Assembly: GCA_002390165.1 (NCBI GenBank)
Contig: DGOU01000216.1
Coordinates: forward strand, 1-8,972
Source: Lutibacter sp. UBA4458
GTDB taxonomy: Bacteria > Bacteroidota > Bacteroidia > Flavobacteriales > Flavobacteriaceae
Length of the DNA stretch: 8,972 bases
Direction: 5' to 3'
Under the pieces are notes generated by a model. That model ran no database searches. It had not been told where the DNA came from and was given only the letters and a program-made list of their open reading frames with translations. Shown here in pieces: positions 1-6,665 of the stretch. Each line of letters opens with the position of its first letter. The first letter of the stretch is position 1. A program made the translations under genes and the position numbers.

Positions 1-266
1 GATGCACAAGCATTTTCAACTCTATACATTGGTTTAAATCGTAACTCGGGTAGAATATTAACACCAAATGGTGCAATATGCTCTTGGTTGTTAAAGTTTC
101 CTCCACTATAATTACCTAAAAAAACTGCATCAATTTCAGCTATATCAATTCCAGCGTCATTAATTGCACCTTTAGCAGCTTCTGCATATAAACTATAAAT
201 AGTTTCTTCTTTTAGGACTCCAAATTTTGTGTTATAAGCACCAATAATGTGCGTATTATTATTCAT
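1..266 (-). CDS. Thiolase-family acyl-CoA acetyltransferase, N-terminal part (3' end outside window)
   Basis: This is the first 88 residues of a thiolase-superfamily enzyme, read from ATG at 266 to the window edge. The N-terminus (HIIGAYNTKFG) and the segment with AINDAGID and DAVFLGN are typical of SCP2-type/acetyl-CoA acetyltransferase-like thiolases. The last visible motif, RVENACAS, carries the nucleophilic cysteine (Cys87) at the usual place for the family. Such enzymes cleave 3-ketoacyl-CoA with CoA in the cytoplasm, or run the reverse condensation. The ATG overlaps the symporter stop as ATGAATAA, so the two genes are probably translationally coupled and co-transcribed. Family assignment is firm. 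The substrate, and whether the rest of the gene (second catalytic Cys, His) is intact, cannot be seen. Confidence 0.9.
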   Translation of the reverse strand, partial: MNNNTHIIGAYNTKFGVLKEETIYSLYAEAAKGAINDAGIDIAEIDAVFLGNYSGGNFNNQEHIAPFGVNILPELRFKPMYRVENACA

Positions 267-1776
267 TTTTTTTTGTTTTAATGTATTTATTATTAGCTAT
301 CCAAGCTATTATTAATGCAGGTAATACTGCAACTATAATAGCTAGAGTACTTGTTACTGCAGGATTTTCAAATGTAAAAGATGTGTTTGGAAATAGTTTA
401 TTTCCATAAAAATATAATGTAAAGTGTATTAAAACCGCAATTACTGAAGATGTCCACACTAATTTTATGGGTGTATTTTTAAATAATACACCTACTATTA
501 AAGGGGTTAAAGCTGCTAATACACCACCATAAACACCAACTTGACCATATATACCCAATAATTTTGGTGGATTAATATTAACCCAGAATACTAAAACAGC
601 TATTATTACTAAAATAAGATGGCTTGCTTTAAAGGCAATCTTCATTTTCTTTTCTTCGGTTAATTCCTTTTTAGAAAATCTATCAATGATATTTAATATT
701 AGATCGTTTGCGGTAATTGTTGAAATGCTAACTAATAAGCCATCTAAAGTTGACATTGCCGCTGCTATTAAAACTACACTTATTATTGTAAAAACCCAAT
801 CAGGAAATGTATTTGCAAGATATACTATCATGACTAAATCTTGTCTAAACTTTCCAGTGTTATTATCAATTAATTGTTCTGGAGCTACATTTATATGAGC
901 AAAAAAGCCTACAGTGGCTAAGAACATAAACAACAGTAAAATAACACCAAAAACCCATAGATATTTTTTAACATCCTTATCAGTTTTTACATATAAAGCT
1001 TTAGTAAGTATATGTGGTTGTGAAACTAATGCCGCTCCAACAAAAAAACCAGTAATGTAAATAGAGAAGAAGTCATTAAAAAGAGTTCCTTTTTTGTTTA
1101 TCCAAGCCAATAAATTGGGGTCTTCATTATAAATTTGTTGAATAAAATCAGGATCGCCAGTTTTCAACATTAATTCTATACCAGACCAAAGTATAATTAT
1201 ACTAACTATAACCATTAATATACCTTGGAACAAATTTGTATAAACATGTGCATAGGTACCACCAAAAAATACATATCCAGTAACAAAAACTAAAGTAATT
1301 AGTAATGCAGTAGTATTGGTTACGCCTAACGATTTTTGCATAACTATTGATATTCCACCAACTAATAAAACTACAAATGCAAATGACAGTAAATTAATAA
1401 CTGCAAAGTAAAAAGAAAAGCCCTTTGAATTATAACGTTTACCAATCCAATCAGGGACTGTTAAGGCATTATTTGTAGCTCCAATTTTTCTGAATTTAAA
1501 AGAAAGAACAATTAACATGAACATGATTCCAGAAAATGTTCCTAGTCCCATATTAATCCATGCTGATAATCCATCTACATAAACAAACCCAGGGTTAATA
1601 ATGAATGTTGATGCAGATGCTGTACTTGCAGCTAATGTTATTCCTACAACAAAGGGTGATAGATCACCTTTACCAATTGCAAAACTGCTAAATCCTTCTG
1701 TTTTTTTATAACCGACATAACCAAGATAAGAAGTTCCTAAAAGGTAAATAGTAAAGAGTATCCAAGCTAATCCCAT
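259..1776 (-). CDS. Solute:sodium symporter (SSS family)
   Basis: This 505-residue inner-membrane protein has about 13 hydrophobic segments, as in sodium:solute symporters with the LeuT fold. Supporting motifs are the early TLAASTASASTFI segment (residues 47-59), the FGGTYAHVYTNLFQG segment (171-185), which resembles the SSS signature region and is PanF-like in having Asn before the xxQ, and AAAMSTLDGLL (338-348). Ser342 and Thr343 there sit where PutP has its Na2-site Ser340/Thr341. The C-terminus is a short Lys-rich tail. It should import a small organic solute with Na+; the solute is not predictable from sequence. The start is 2 bp after the hydrolase stop, and the stop overlaps the thiolase start, so it belongs to the same transcript. 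PanF-like, acetate-like and proline-like members share these motifs, so no symbol is given. Confidence 0.9.
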   Translation of the reverse strand: MGLAWILFTIYLLGTSYLGYVGYKKTEGFSSFAIGKGDLSPFVVGITLAASTASASTFIINPGFVYVDGLSAWINMGLGTFSGIMFMLIVLSFKFRKIGATNNALTVPDWIGKRYNSKGFSFYFAVINLLSFAFVVLLVGGISIVMQKSLGVTNTTALLITLVFVTGYVFFGGTYAHVYTNLFQGILMVIVSIIILWSGIELMLKTGDPDFIQQIYNEDPNLLAWINKKGTLFNDFFSIYITGFFVGAALVSQPHILTKALYVKTDKDVKKYLWVFGVILLLFMFLATVGFFAHINVAPEQLIDNNTGKFRQDLVMIVYLANTFPDWVFTIISVVLIAAAMSTLDGLLVSISTITANDLILNIIDRFSKKELTEEKKMKIAFKASHLILVIIAVLVFWVNINPPKLLGIYGQVGVYGGVLAALTPLIVGVLFKNTPIKLVWTSSVIAVLIHFTLYFYGNKLFPNTSFTFENPAVTSTLAIIVAVLPALIIAWIANNKYIKTKKNE

Positions 1777-1778
1777 TT

Positions 1779-2621
1779 TTAATTTAGTATAAATTTATTA
1801 ATTACATCTACAGTTTGTTTAGCGCCTTTTCCAAATAACATAGTTACATGATTGCCTTCTACAAGAACGAGTTTGCAGTTTGAAATTATGTTAACTGTTT
1901 CTGTTGCATTTTTTTTGGATACTATGTATTGATCGTTAATAAATGTATCTAATGCATTTATAACAATTGTGGGTTGTTTAATTTGTGAGATTAATAATTC
2001 CCAATTATTATTAGAGTCTAAAACTGCCTCTATTGCTTGCTGAATATGTGCTACTTTTGATCTTGGCTCAATTCCTCTTTTGGTTTCAATGCAATCTGCC
2101 TTATAAAAGGTTTCAATTTCTGAACTCCATTCTCCCTTTAAAAAAGGTGTTTTTTTCATATCGTTTAAATATTCATTATAACATTCCCAACTTTTAAATA
2201 ACCTACCAGTTGCAGATGGTGTAACCATCTCTTTGAGGTTTGGATTCATCTTTGCTGCAACATCAATTAAAACTATTTTAGATACTCTATTTGAAAAATG
2301 AGTAGCCAAATAAATTGTTAAGAGACCACCAAAAGAATGACCTGCCAATATTGCATTATCAATTTTTAAATTATCCATTAAACCTATAATATCTAACACA
2401 TGTTCATTGATAGTATAACCTGAGTTAGGCTTATCACTTAATCCTCTACCGCGTAAATCAACTGAAATCACCCTGTAATCTTGAATTAAATTGATATAAC
2501 TTTCAAAAGAATTTGCATTAGCGCTTAAACCATGTAATAAAATTAGCACAGGCTTAAGATTTTTATTTTTTTCTAAATAATGGAGTTTAATACCATTGGA
2601 TTCAAGAAATTTTTTTTTCAT
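1779..2621 (-). CDS. Alpha/beta hydrolase
   Basis: This 280-residue cytoplasmic alpha/beta-fold hydrolase has no signal peptide. The oxyanion-hole motif LLHGLSAN (28-35), the strand and turn VISVDLRGRGLSDKP (51-65), the nucleophile elbow GHSFG with Ser96, a likely catalytic acid Asp225 (NALDTF) and His258 in EGNHVTM complete a plausible Ser-Asp-His triad. A cap-like insertion lies between about 125 and 200. The length and layout fit the MhpC/esterase-type group, which hydrolyses esters, lactones or C-C bonds. It is followed after 2 bp by the symporter and preceded by the receptor, separated by a hairpin. In this setting an ester or C-C hydrolase acting before thiolysis is a reasonable inference, but a thioesterase is equally possible. 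No Shine-Dalgarno sequence is visible; the upstream region is A/T-rich, as usual in Bacteroidota. Confidence 0.88.
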   Translation of the reverse strand: MKKKFLESNGIKLHYLEKNKNLKPVLILLHGLSANANSFESYINLIQDYRVISVDLRGRGLSDKPNSGYTINEHVLDIIGLMDNLKIDNAILAGHSFGGLLTIYLATHFSNRVSKIVLIDVAAKMNPNLKEMVTPSATGRLFKSWECYNEYLNDMKKTPFLKGEWSSEIETFYKADCIETKRGIEPRSKVAHIQQAIEAVLDSNNNWELLISQIKQPTIVINALDTFINDQYIVSKKNATETVNIISNCKLVLVEGNHVTMLFGKGAKQTVDVINKFILN

Positions 2622-2639
2622 ATGGATAATTTAAATAAT

Positions 2640-2678
2640 TAAGATAAGAGCAAAAAAAATGTTAATGCTCTTATCTTA
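2640..2678 (-). terminator. Intercistronic hairpin between receptor and hydrolase genes (attenuator or partial terminator)
   Basis: A perfect 12-bp inverted repeat (TAAGATAAGAGC, 2640-2651, and its complement, 2667-2678) surrounds a 15-nt loop that contains eight T on the transcript strand. It lies 23 bp after the receptor stop and 18 bp before the hydrolase ATG. The stem is AT-rich and is not followed by a clear U-run, so it is a weak intrinsic terminator at best. It may instead mark RNA processing or protect the receptor mRNA 3' end, giving more receptor than downstream enzymes. Confidence 0.5.
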
Positions 2679-2700
2679 TGCTATAATTAGCAGTACTAGA

Positions 2701-5145
2701 CTATAGTTTAATTTTTAATTCTGCACCAAAAGCTCTTTGACTTGGAGGTGAAGCTACAAATTCATAATTGGCAGTATCCAATATATTATTAATATATGCT
2801 CCAATTGAAAAATGTTCGTTAATATTGTATCCCACATTTAAGTTCAAAAAGAAACCACCCAATTGACCGTAATTAAACTTACGTCCAACACGCTGACCTT
2901 CTATTACTGGATCTCCACCAATAATAATATCTGTATTTGTTTCTGCTGCAACATTTCTACCTGAGAAAAAGTCATATTTTTGAATCCATCTAGCTAATAA
3001 AGAACCATAAAGTTTATTATTAGTAAAATTTAAAGCTGAGCTTATTTTATGTTTTGGTGTATTAATAGGCAAATCTAAGACAGTTACCACTCCATCACCA
3101 TTACCATCATTTTCCATATCATTTTTGTCTAAACTAAAATCAAAGTATGAATAGTTAAATGACATATTATATTTTTCATTAAAATAATAGTTAAGTCCTA
3201 AATCAAAACCATAGGTATCTACGTTTCCAAAATTTAAATATGTCAAAATATATCCACCTGCATCATAAAAACCTGGTGCTAAACCAGCTGTTAATTCTTC
3301 GATTGGCTGATCTCCTCTGTGAGTAACTACTGCACCTCCAGCTAAACCTCCTGGTACAATATTAGTAAGAGGGCTTAAAAAGTTTTCAGATATATTATAA
3401 TATGCATTTGCATCAATAAACAGTTTATTTTCAACTAAACTACCTTTATATCCAAATTCAAATGTTTGGATGGTTTCTACTTCAACTGGATCAATTTTTG
3501 AACCATCGGATAAAGTAAAACCTTCCCCATTACCCAAAATAATACCACCAAATAAATCTCCGCTTAAATTTAAAATTGTAGGTGAAGCAATACCTTTTCC
3601 ATAGGTTAATCTCCAAGTTCCTTTATCTTTTGTATACGTTATACCCGCTTTAGGAATAAAATTAAAACCATATAAATCGTGATCATCACCTCTGGCTGCA
3701 ACCACTAGTTTAACGCCTGAGTCATTAAATTTGTACTCTAATTGGCTATAAAATCCTTTTTGTTCTAGTTCAATTGGTGCATTAGCGTCTAATAAATATG
3801 TATCTCTACTATCTGCTTTATCTTTTTGATATTGGACACCAAATATATAATCTAATTGACCTATACTATTATTATATTGCAACTCTGCATTTAGTCGATC
3901 AGATTTATCAACAAAAGTTGGGGGATTTACCCCTCCAAATGATCCTTCTAAAGCTTCCTCATGTGTGCTTCCCGCACCGATTAGAGCATGATAATTTTCT
4001 GTACGAGTTGTAATTGAATAAGTATCATCTGTAGAACTCCAAGTTTTATATAATTGAGCAAAGAGATGTTTTGAGGTGTAAGTACCTTGTAGGTACTGGA
4101 TTCCCCAATCTTTAATCTGATTTCTACCTACATTTGTTACAGCCAAATAGCTACTTTTACTTGTACCGTATGCTACTTTTGCCTCACTAGTTGATGTAGG
4201 TTTATAGTAAACTGAAGCTTCTCCTTTTAAAAATTTAGATTTACGGTCAAGTTCTAATTCTGGGTGTGCTATTCCACCAACATATACAGAGTCTGTCCAT
4301 TTTACATCAGTTCCTTCAGTATAACCTCCAGTTACTTTATAAGCCCATCTGTCATTTAGTTTTTTTGCATGTCTAAAACGGGTGCTGATTGTGTTAAATG
4401 AACCTCCTCCTATTACAATTTCAGTACCTTCATATTTCCAAGGAGTTTTAGTAATAGTATTTACTAAACCATTATGTGCATTTGGGCCATATAAAGCAGA
4501 AGATGGTCCAAGTACTATTTCAATTCTCTCAATATCTTCTTTAATTATAGGGCTTAATGGACCCATTGGTAACCCAGTAGCAATCAACGATGAAAATCTA
4601 TTATCATCTAATTGAAGCATTTTAGGATTAAAAGCTGAATTAAAACCGCGAATATTAAAACCACTAACAAATGCACCTGTTTTAACAAAGTCAATTCCTT
4701 TTTGTTGTGCAATCAACTCTCCAGGATCTCCAACAAAATTATTTAATTTTTTTACAGAAATCACATTTATTGTTACTGGTGCTTCAGTTATTTTTTCTAT
4801 TTTTCTGGAACCTGAAATTACAACTTCATCCATTAATTGACTACTAGTTTCAAGTACTATAATCCCCATATCGACGATGTCTCCACTAATAGTTACTTCT
4901 TTTTTATATGTAGTAAGCCCTATAAATGAGAAAGTAATAGTATAAGTCCCATCATTAATGTTTGTTATTTCGAATTTACCATTTGAGTCTGAAGCCACAC
5001 CTTTAGAAAGGTTCTCAATATAAATTCCAGCTTGAGAAATTTTTTCACCAAATTCATTGGTCACTATTCCTTTTACACCTCCTTGAGAAAAAATAGAATT
5101 AGAGACGAAAAATAAAATTAAATAAAATGCCGTTGATTTATTCAT
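2701..5145 (-). CDS. TonB-dependent outer-membrane receptor with N-terminal carboxypeptidase-regulatory-like domain
   Basis: This 814-residue precursor is complete in length for a TonB-dependent receptor. Residues 1-20 are a signal peptide with likely cleavage at SIFS/QGG. A CarboxypepD-regulatory-like beta-sandwich follows (about 23-98, with GIVTNEFGEKI and DGTYTITFSFIGL). DEVVISGSR (106-114) is at the usual TonB-box place before the plug. The plug (about 120-235) contains FNIRGFN and IERIEIVLGPSSALYG. The rest is a 22-strand-type barrel ending FGAELKIKL. Residues 680-691 form a calcium-loop-like DGNGDGVVTVLD. It should bring a bulky or scarce substrate into the periplasm using TonB energy. 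No SusD partner is adjacent, so this is not a standard polysaccharide locus. It starts 29 bp after the TetR stop with no promoter seen between, so it is probably co-transcribed with the regulator. Confidence 0.95.
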   Translation of the reverse strand: MNKSTAFYLILFFVSNSIFSQGGVKGIVTNEFGEKISQAGIYIENLSKGVASDSNGKFEITNINDGTYTITFSFIGLTTYKKEVTISGDIVDMGIIVLETSSQLMDEVVISGSRKIEKITEAPVTINVISVKKLNNFVGDPGELIAQQKGIDFVKTGAFVSGFNIRGFNSAFNPKMLQLDDNRFSSLIATGLPMGPLSPIIKEDIERIEIVLGPSSALYGPNAHNGLVNTITKTPWKYEGTEIVIGGGSFNTISTRFRHAKKLNDRWAYKVTGGYTEGTDVKWTDSVYVGGIAHPELELDRKSKFLKGEASVYYKPTSTSEAKVAYGTSKSSYLAVTNVGRNQIKDWGIQYLQGTYTSKHLFAQLYKTWSSTDDTYSITTRTENYHALIGAGSTHEEALEGSFGGVNPPTFVDKSDRLNAELQYNNSIGQLDYIFGVQYQKDKADSRDTYLLDANAPIELEQKGFYSQLEYKFNDSGVKLVVAARGDDHDLYGFNFIPKAGITYTKDKGTWRLTYGKGIASPTILNLSGDLFGGIILGNGEGFTLSDGSKIDPVEVETIQTFEFGYKGSLVENKLFIDANAYYNISENFLSPLTNIVPGGLAGGAVVTHRGDQPIEELTAGLAPGFYDAGGYILTYLNFGNVDTYGFDLGLNYYFNEKYNMSFNYSYFDFSLDKNDMENDGNGDGVVTVLDLPINTPKHKISSALNFTNNKLYGSLLARWIQKYDFFSGRNVAAETNTDIIIGGDPVIEGQRVGRKFNYGQLGGFFLNLNVGYNINEHFSIGAYINNILDTANYEFVASPPSQRAFGAELKIKL
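3073..3108 (-). other. Calcium-loop-like motif inside the receptor barrel
   Basis: Codons for receptor residues 680-691 read DGNGDGVVTVLD, matching the DxNxDGxVxxxD pattern of dockerin and EF-hand-like calcium loops. It falls in an Asp/Asn-rich stretch between two strand-like segments, so it is probably in an extracellular loop. Similar Asp-rich loops occur in other Bacteroidota receptors. Calcium binding is inferred from the pattern only. Confidence 0.4.
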
Positions 5146-5174
5146 AATTTATAGTTTAAGTTAATTAAAATGAT

Positions 5175-5741
5175 TTATAATAAGTATTTATATTTCATGG
5201 TTTTACGTGCTTTTTCAAGTACTTCGTCATTATGGTTAGATAAATACGATGCAAATATCCCAACTCTTAAAATTTCAAATTCAAATGAATTGGCTCCAGG
5301 GTCTTGATTACCCATTTTAAGCATTAATTTATATATTTTGTGGCGGAATTTTTTTGAATGAGATATGACTTGTTCAAGAATGTGTTTTTTTGTGTCTGGC
5401 TGGTACAATAGTGCCATATATAAATCCCAATATGAGCTGTTTTTTTGTAAAGATTCAAAAAAACGATCAATAATAATTTCTAACATTTTGTTAGGGTCGC
5501 TATAATTTTCTAGATCAAAAATATCATCTAATTTAGATAATAACATTTCAACAATAGATTTTAATAAACGCTCTTTTGATCCAAAATGATAGAATAATAA
5601 TCCACTAGAGATATTAGCTTTTTTACTTATGTTTATAGTAGAAGTTCTGTGATAACCTCTTTTAGCAAACAACTCAAGAGCAACAAACATAATCTTTTCC
5701 TTGGCTGTTTTCTTTTTGGTTTTTACTTTTTTTAGTGTCAT
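5175..5741 (-). CDS. TetR/AcrR-family transcriptional regulator
   Basis: This 188-residue regulator has a standard TetR N-terminal DNA-binding domain. After a Lys-rich leader, KEKIMFVALELFAKRGYHRT (15-34) is helix 1 and its turn. NISKKANISSGLLFYHFGSK (37-56) is the helix-turn-helix with the hallmark YHFGSKERLL. The remaining 120 residues are the variable ligand-binding and dimerization part, from which no ligand can be read. It is the first gene of the locus. Its start lies 10 bp from a near-perfect 18-bp palindrome overlapping the presumed transcription start, so it most likely represses itself and the genes downstream until an inducer, perhaps the imported compound or its CoA ester, binds. 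A similar TetR arrangement is known for many fatty-acid and aromatic catabolic loci. A local, autoregulating repressor is the favoured reading. Confidence 0.92.
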   Translation of the reverse strand: MTLKKVKTKKKTAKEKIMFVALELFAKRGYHRTSTINISKKANISSGLLFYHFGSKERLLKSIVEMLLSKLDDIFDLENYSDPNKMLEIIIDRFFESLQKNSSYWDLYMALLYQPDTKKHILEQVISHSKKFRHKIYKLMLKMGNQDPGANSFEFEILRVGIFASYLSNHNDEVLEKARKTMKYKYLL

Positions 5742-5750
5742 GATTTAAAA

Positions 5751-5768
5751 ACTGACTAATTACTCAGT
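5751..5768. promoter_or_regulatory. Palindromic operator, probably for the adjacent TetR regulator
   Basis: The top strand reads ACTGACTAATTACTCAGT, which equals its own reverse complement at 16 of 18 positions (only the symmetrical C/C pair at positions 6 and 13 mismatches). It lies 10 bp upstream of the TetR ATG and immediately downstream of a TAnnTTTG element. Size, symmetry and ACTGA...TCAGT arms are those of TetR-family operators. A repressor bound here would cover the predicted transcription start. Confidence 0.72.
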
Positions 5769-5771
5769 CAT

Positions 5772-5779
5772 CAAATATA
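5772..5779 (-). promoter_or_regulatory. Bacteroidota-type -7 promoter element (TATATTTG) for the TetR-receptor operon
   Basis: On the minus strand 5779-5772 reads TATATTTG, an exact match to the Bacteroidota -7 consensus TAnnTTTG. The expected start would fall around 5764-5767, inside the palindrome. No clear TTG is found at the usual -33 spacing (a T-run lies there), so the promoter may be weak or depend on the AT-rich upstream region. No other match to the consensus was noticed in the gaps of this locus. Confidence 0.55.
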
Positions 5780-6286
5780 TAATATTATTTATATAAAAAA
5801 AATATATTCGCAATTATCTACTGGAATAATTATGAATATATAAGAATAGATTGTATATTTTAAGTTATTTCATAAGTAATGGTGATAAAATAGAATGCAT
5901 AATTAATGAGAGAATTTGAAAGATATAGGATTTTTTCGTAAGTTTTAAAAGTGAATTGAACAGGAATATTATTATAAAAATCCGATATAGCCTAAATAAA
6001 AAGTGCTTAACCTTAATTTGTTATTGTAGATGTTTTTTTTAGCTTTAAAAATTAGACTTTTCTCATGGTTCTTCAAGAATTTTTAAGTTTTATGATAGTT
6101 CTTAAATGATATTCAAAAGCATTTTGTTCTAATTTGCGGACATTATTCTTTTTATTAACATATAAAGTTGAATTATGTGCTTTTCTTTATTTTTTGAATA
6201 TTTGTAAATTGTTTTTTGATATAACTAATTTCTTTTTTGGAATGAATAAATCTTGAAGTAATAATAAATATTAAAAAAAGTTTAAG
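5780..6286. other. Noncoding AT-rich spacer upstream of the TetR operon
   Basis: This stretch of about 500 bases is very AT-rich and has no convincing gene in either direction. It contains one imperfect inverted repeat (5923-5988, listed separately) and short open frames of fewer than 40 codons with no recognisable motif. No tRNA, IS end or direct-repeat attachment site was seen. It may be an eroded boundary between the catabolic locus and the mobilization remnant. Confidence 0.5.
5923..5988. repeat. Imperfect inverted repeat, 13-bp arms
   Basis: ATATAGGATTTTT (5923-5935) and AAAAATCCGATAT (5976-5988) are complementary at 12 of 13 positions across a 40-bp spacer. Its role is unknown. It could form a long hairpin or be a protein-binding pair, and it may be chance in such AT-rich DNA. 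Confidence 0.35.
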
Positions 6287-6415
6287 TTATAAATTTTGCT
6301 GATTAACTACTTTGCGGTATTGAGTAGAATTAATTAACTCATGTTTTTTTAACTGCCTATTAAAATAACTAACACTATTGAATTCTGATTTAAATGCCAT
6401 ATTATAAACACGTAT
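6287..6415 (-). pseudogene. Relic of an AraC-family helix-turn-helix C-terminus
   Basis: Reading leftwards from 6415, the frame encodes NMAFKSEFNSVSYFNRQLKK followed by HELINSTQYRK and a stop at 6287-6289. This closely follows the second helix-turn-helix of AraC proteins (IA..GF.S.SYFNR.FKK..G..P.QYRK), including the SYFNR core. The conserved Gly of the GF motif has become Glu. A stop lies directly upstream (6416-6418). The next segment (about 6420-6480) contains only short pieces in other frames, such as DKKLILRDRKYV, that could be earlier parts of the same domain, so at least one frameshift and a deletion are needed. The sensory N-terminal part of such a regulator is absent. It is too short to function and is treated as a gene fossil; the match is by eye. 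Confidence 0.45.
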
Positions 6416-6524
6416 TTACGGTCTCTTAAAATTAATTTTTTGTCAAACTTAATTCTTTTAGCTTCCTTTGACTGACATTCTTATTTCCCAATACAATAAG
6501 TAATTTCTCCTTGTTTACAGTAGG

Positions 6525-6665
6525 TTAGAGAGAGGGAGGGGTGTAATTAAAGTGTTTGATTTTACTCTTTGCCATCTGAAAAAAGAACTTATCGTGCGTT
6601 AAAATCAACATTTGATGTTCTGTTTCCTTTTTCAAAATAATGTCTAGCACATTATTTTTGGCATA
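6525..6665 (-). pseudogene. Relic resembling the C-terminal end of a P-loop (AAA/ABC-type) ATPase
   Basis: A 46-codon open stretch without its own start codon encodes NNVLDIILKKETEHQ, then MLILTHDKFFFQMAKSKIK, then a stop at 6525-6527. A strand ending in a switch histidine, followed by D-K/R-x-FF (LTHDKFFF), is the pattern after the Walker B/D-loop of ABC-type and many SMC- or defence-type ATPases (compare VSHDRYFL in ABC-F proteins). No Walker A or signature motif exists in the window. The stretch follows the relaxase stop codon in the same frame, but the two sequences look unrelated, so I read it as the tail of a second deleted gene. The identification rests on one short motif and is tentative. 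Confidence 0.33.

Noticed and set aside
686..898. Plus-strand open frame of about 70 codons
   Set aside because: It lies wholly inside the symporter gene on the opposite strand, and its translation has no recognisable motif.
3798..4615. Two short plus-strand open frames
   Set aside because: Both are antisense to the clearly coding TonB receptor and show no family motif or promoter.
2701..5145. SusC-type receptor of a polysaccharide utilization locus
   Set aside because: There is no SusD partner or glycoside hydrolase, and the receptor is shorter than typical SusC proteins.
6073..6186. Minus-strand open stretch of 37 codons in the spacer (contains KLEQNAFEYHLRTIIKLK)
   Set aside because: It has no start codon after the preceding stop except at internal positions, no recognised family, and a length expected by chance; it could be a relic but I cannot support it.
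6604..6620. Small palindrome AACAT-TTG-ATGTT as a terminator for the mobilization genes
   Set aside because: The stem is only 5 bp, with a 3-nt loop and no U-run; it is compatible with chance.
5742..6660. CRISPR array, tRNA attachment site or IS ends in the long gap
   Set aside because: No regularly spaced direct repeats, cloverleaf-like sequence, transposase or terminal-repeat pair was found on reading both strands.
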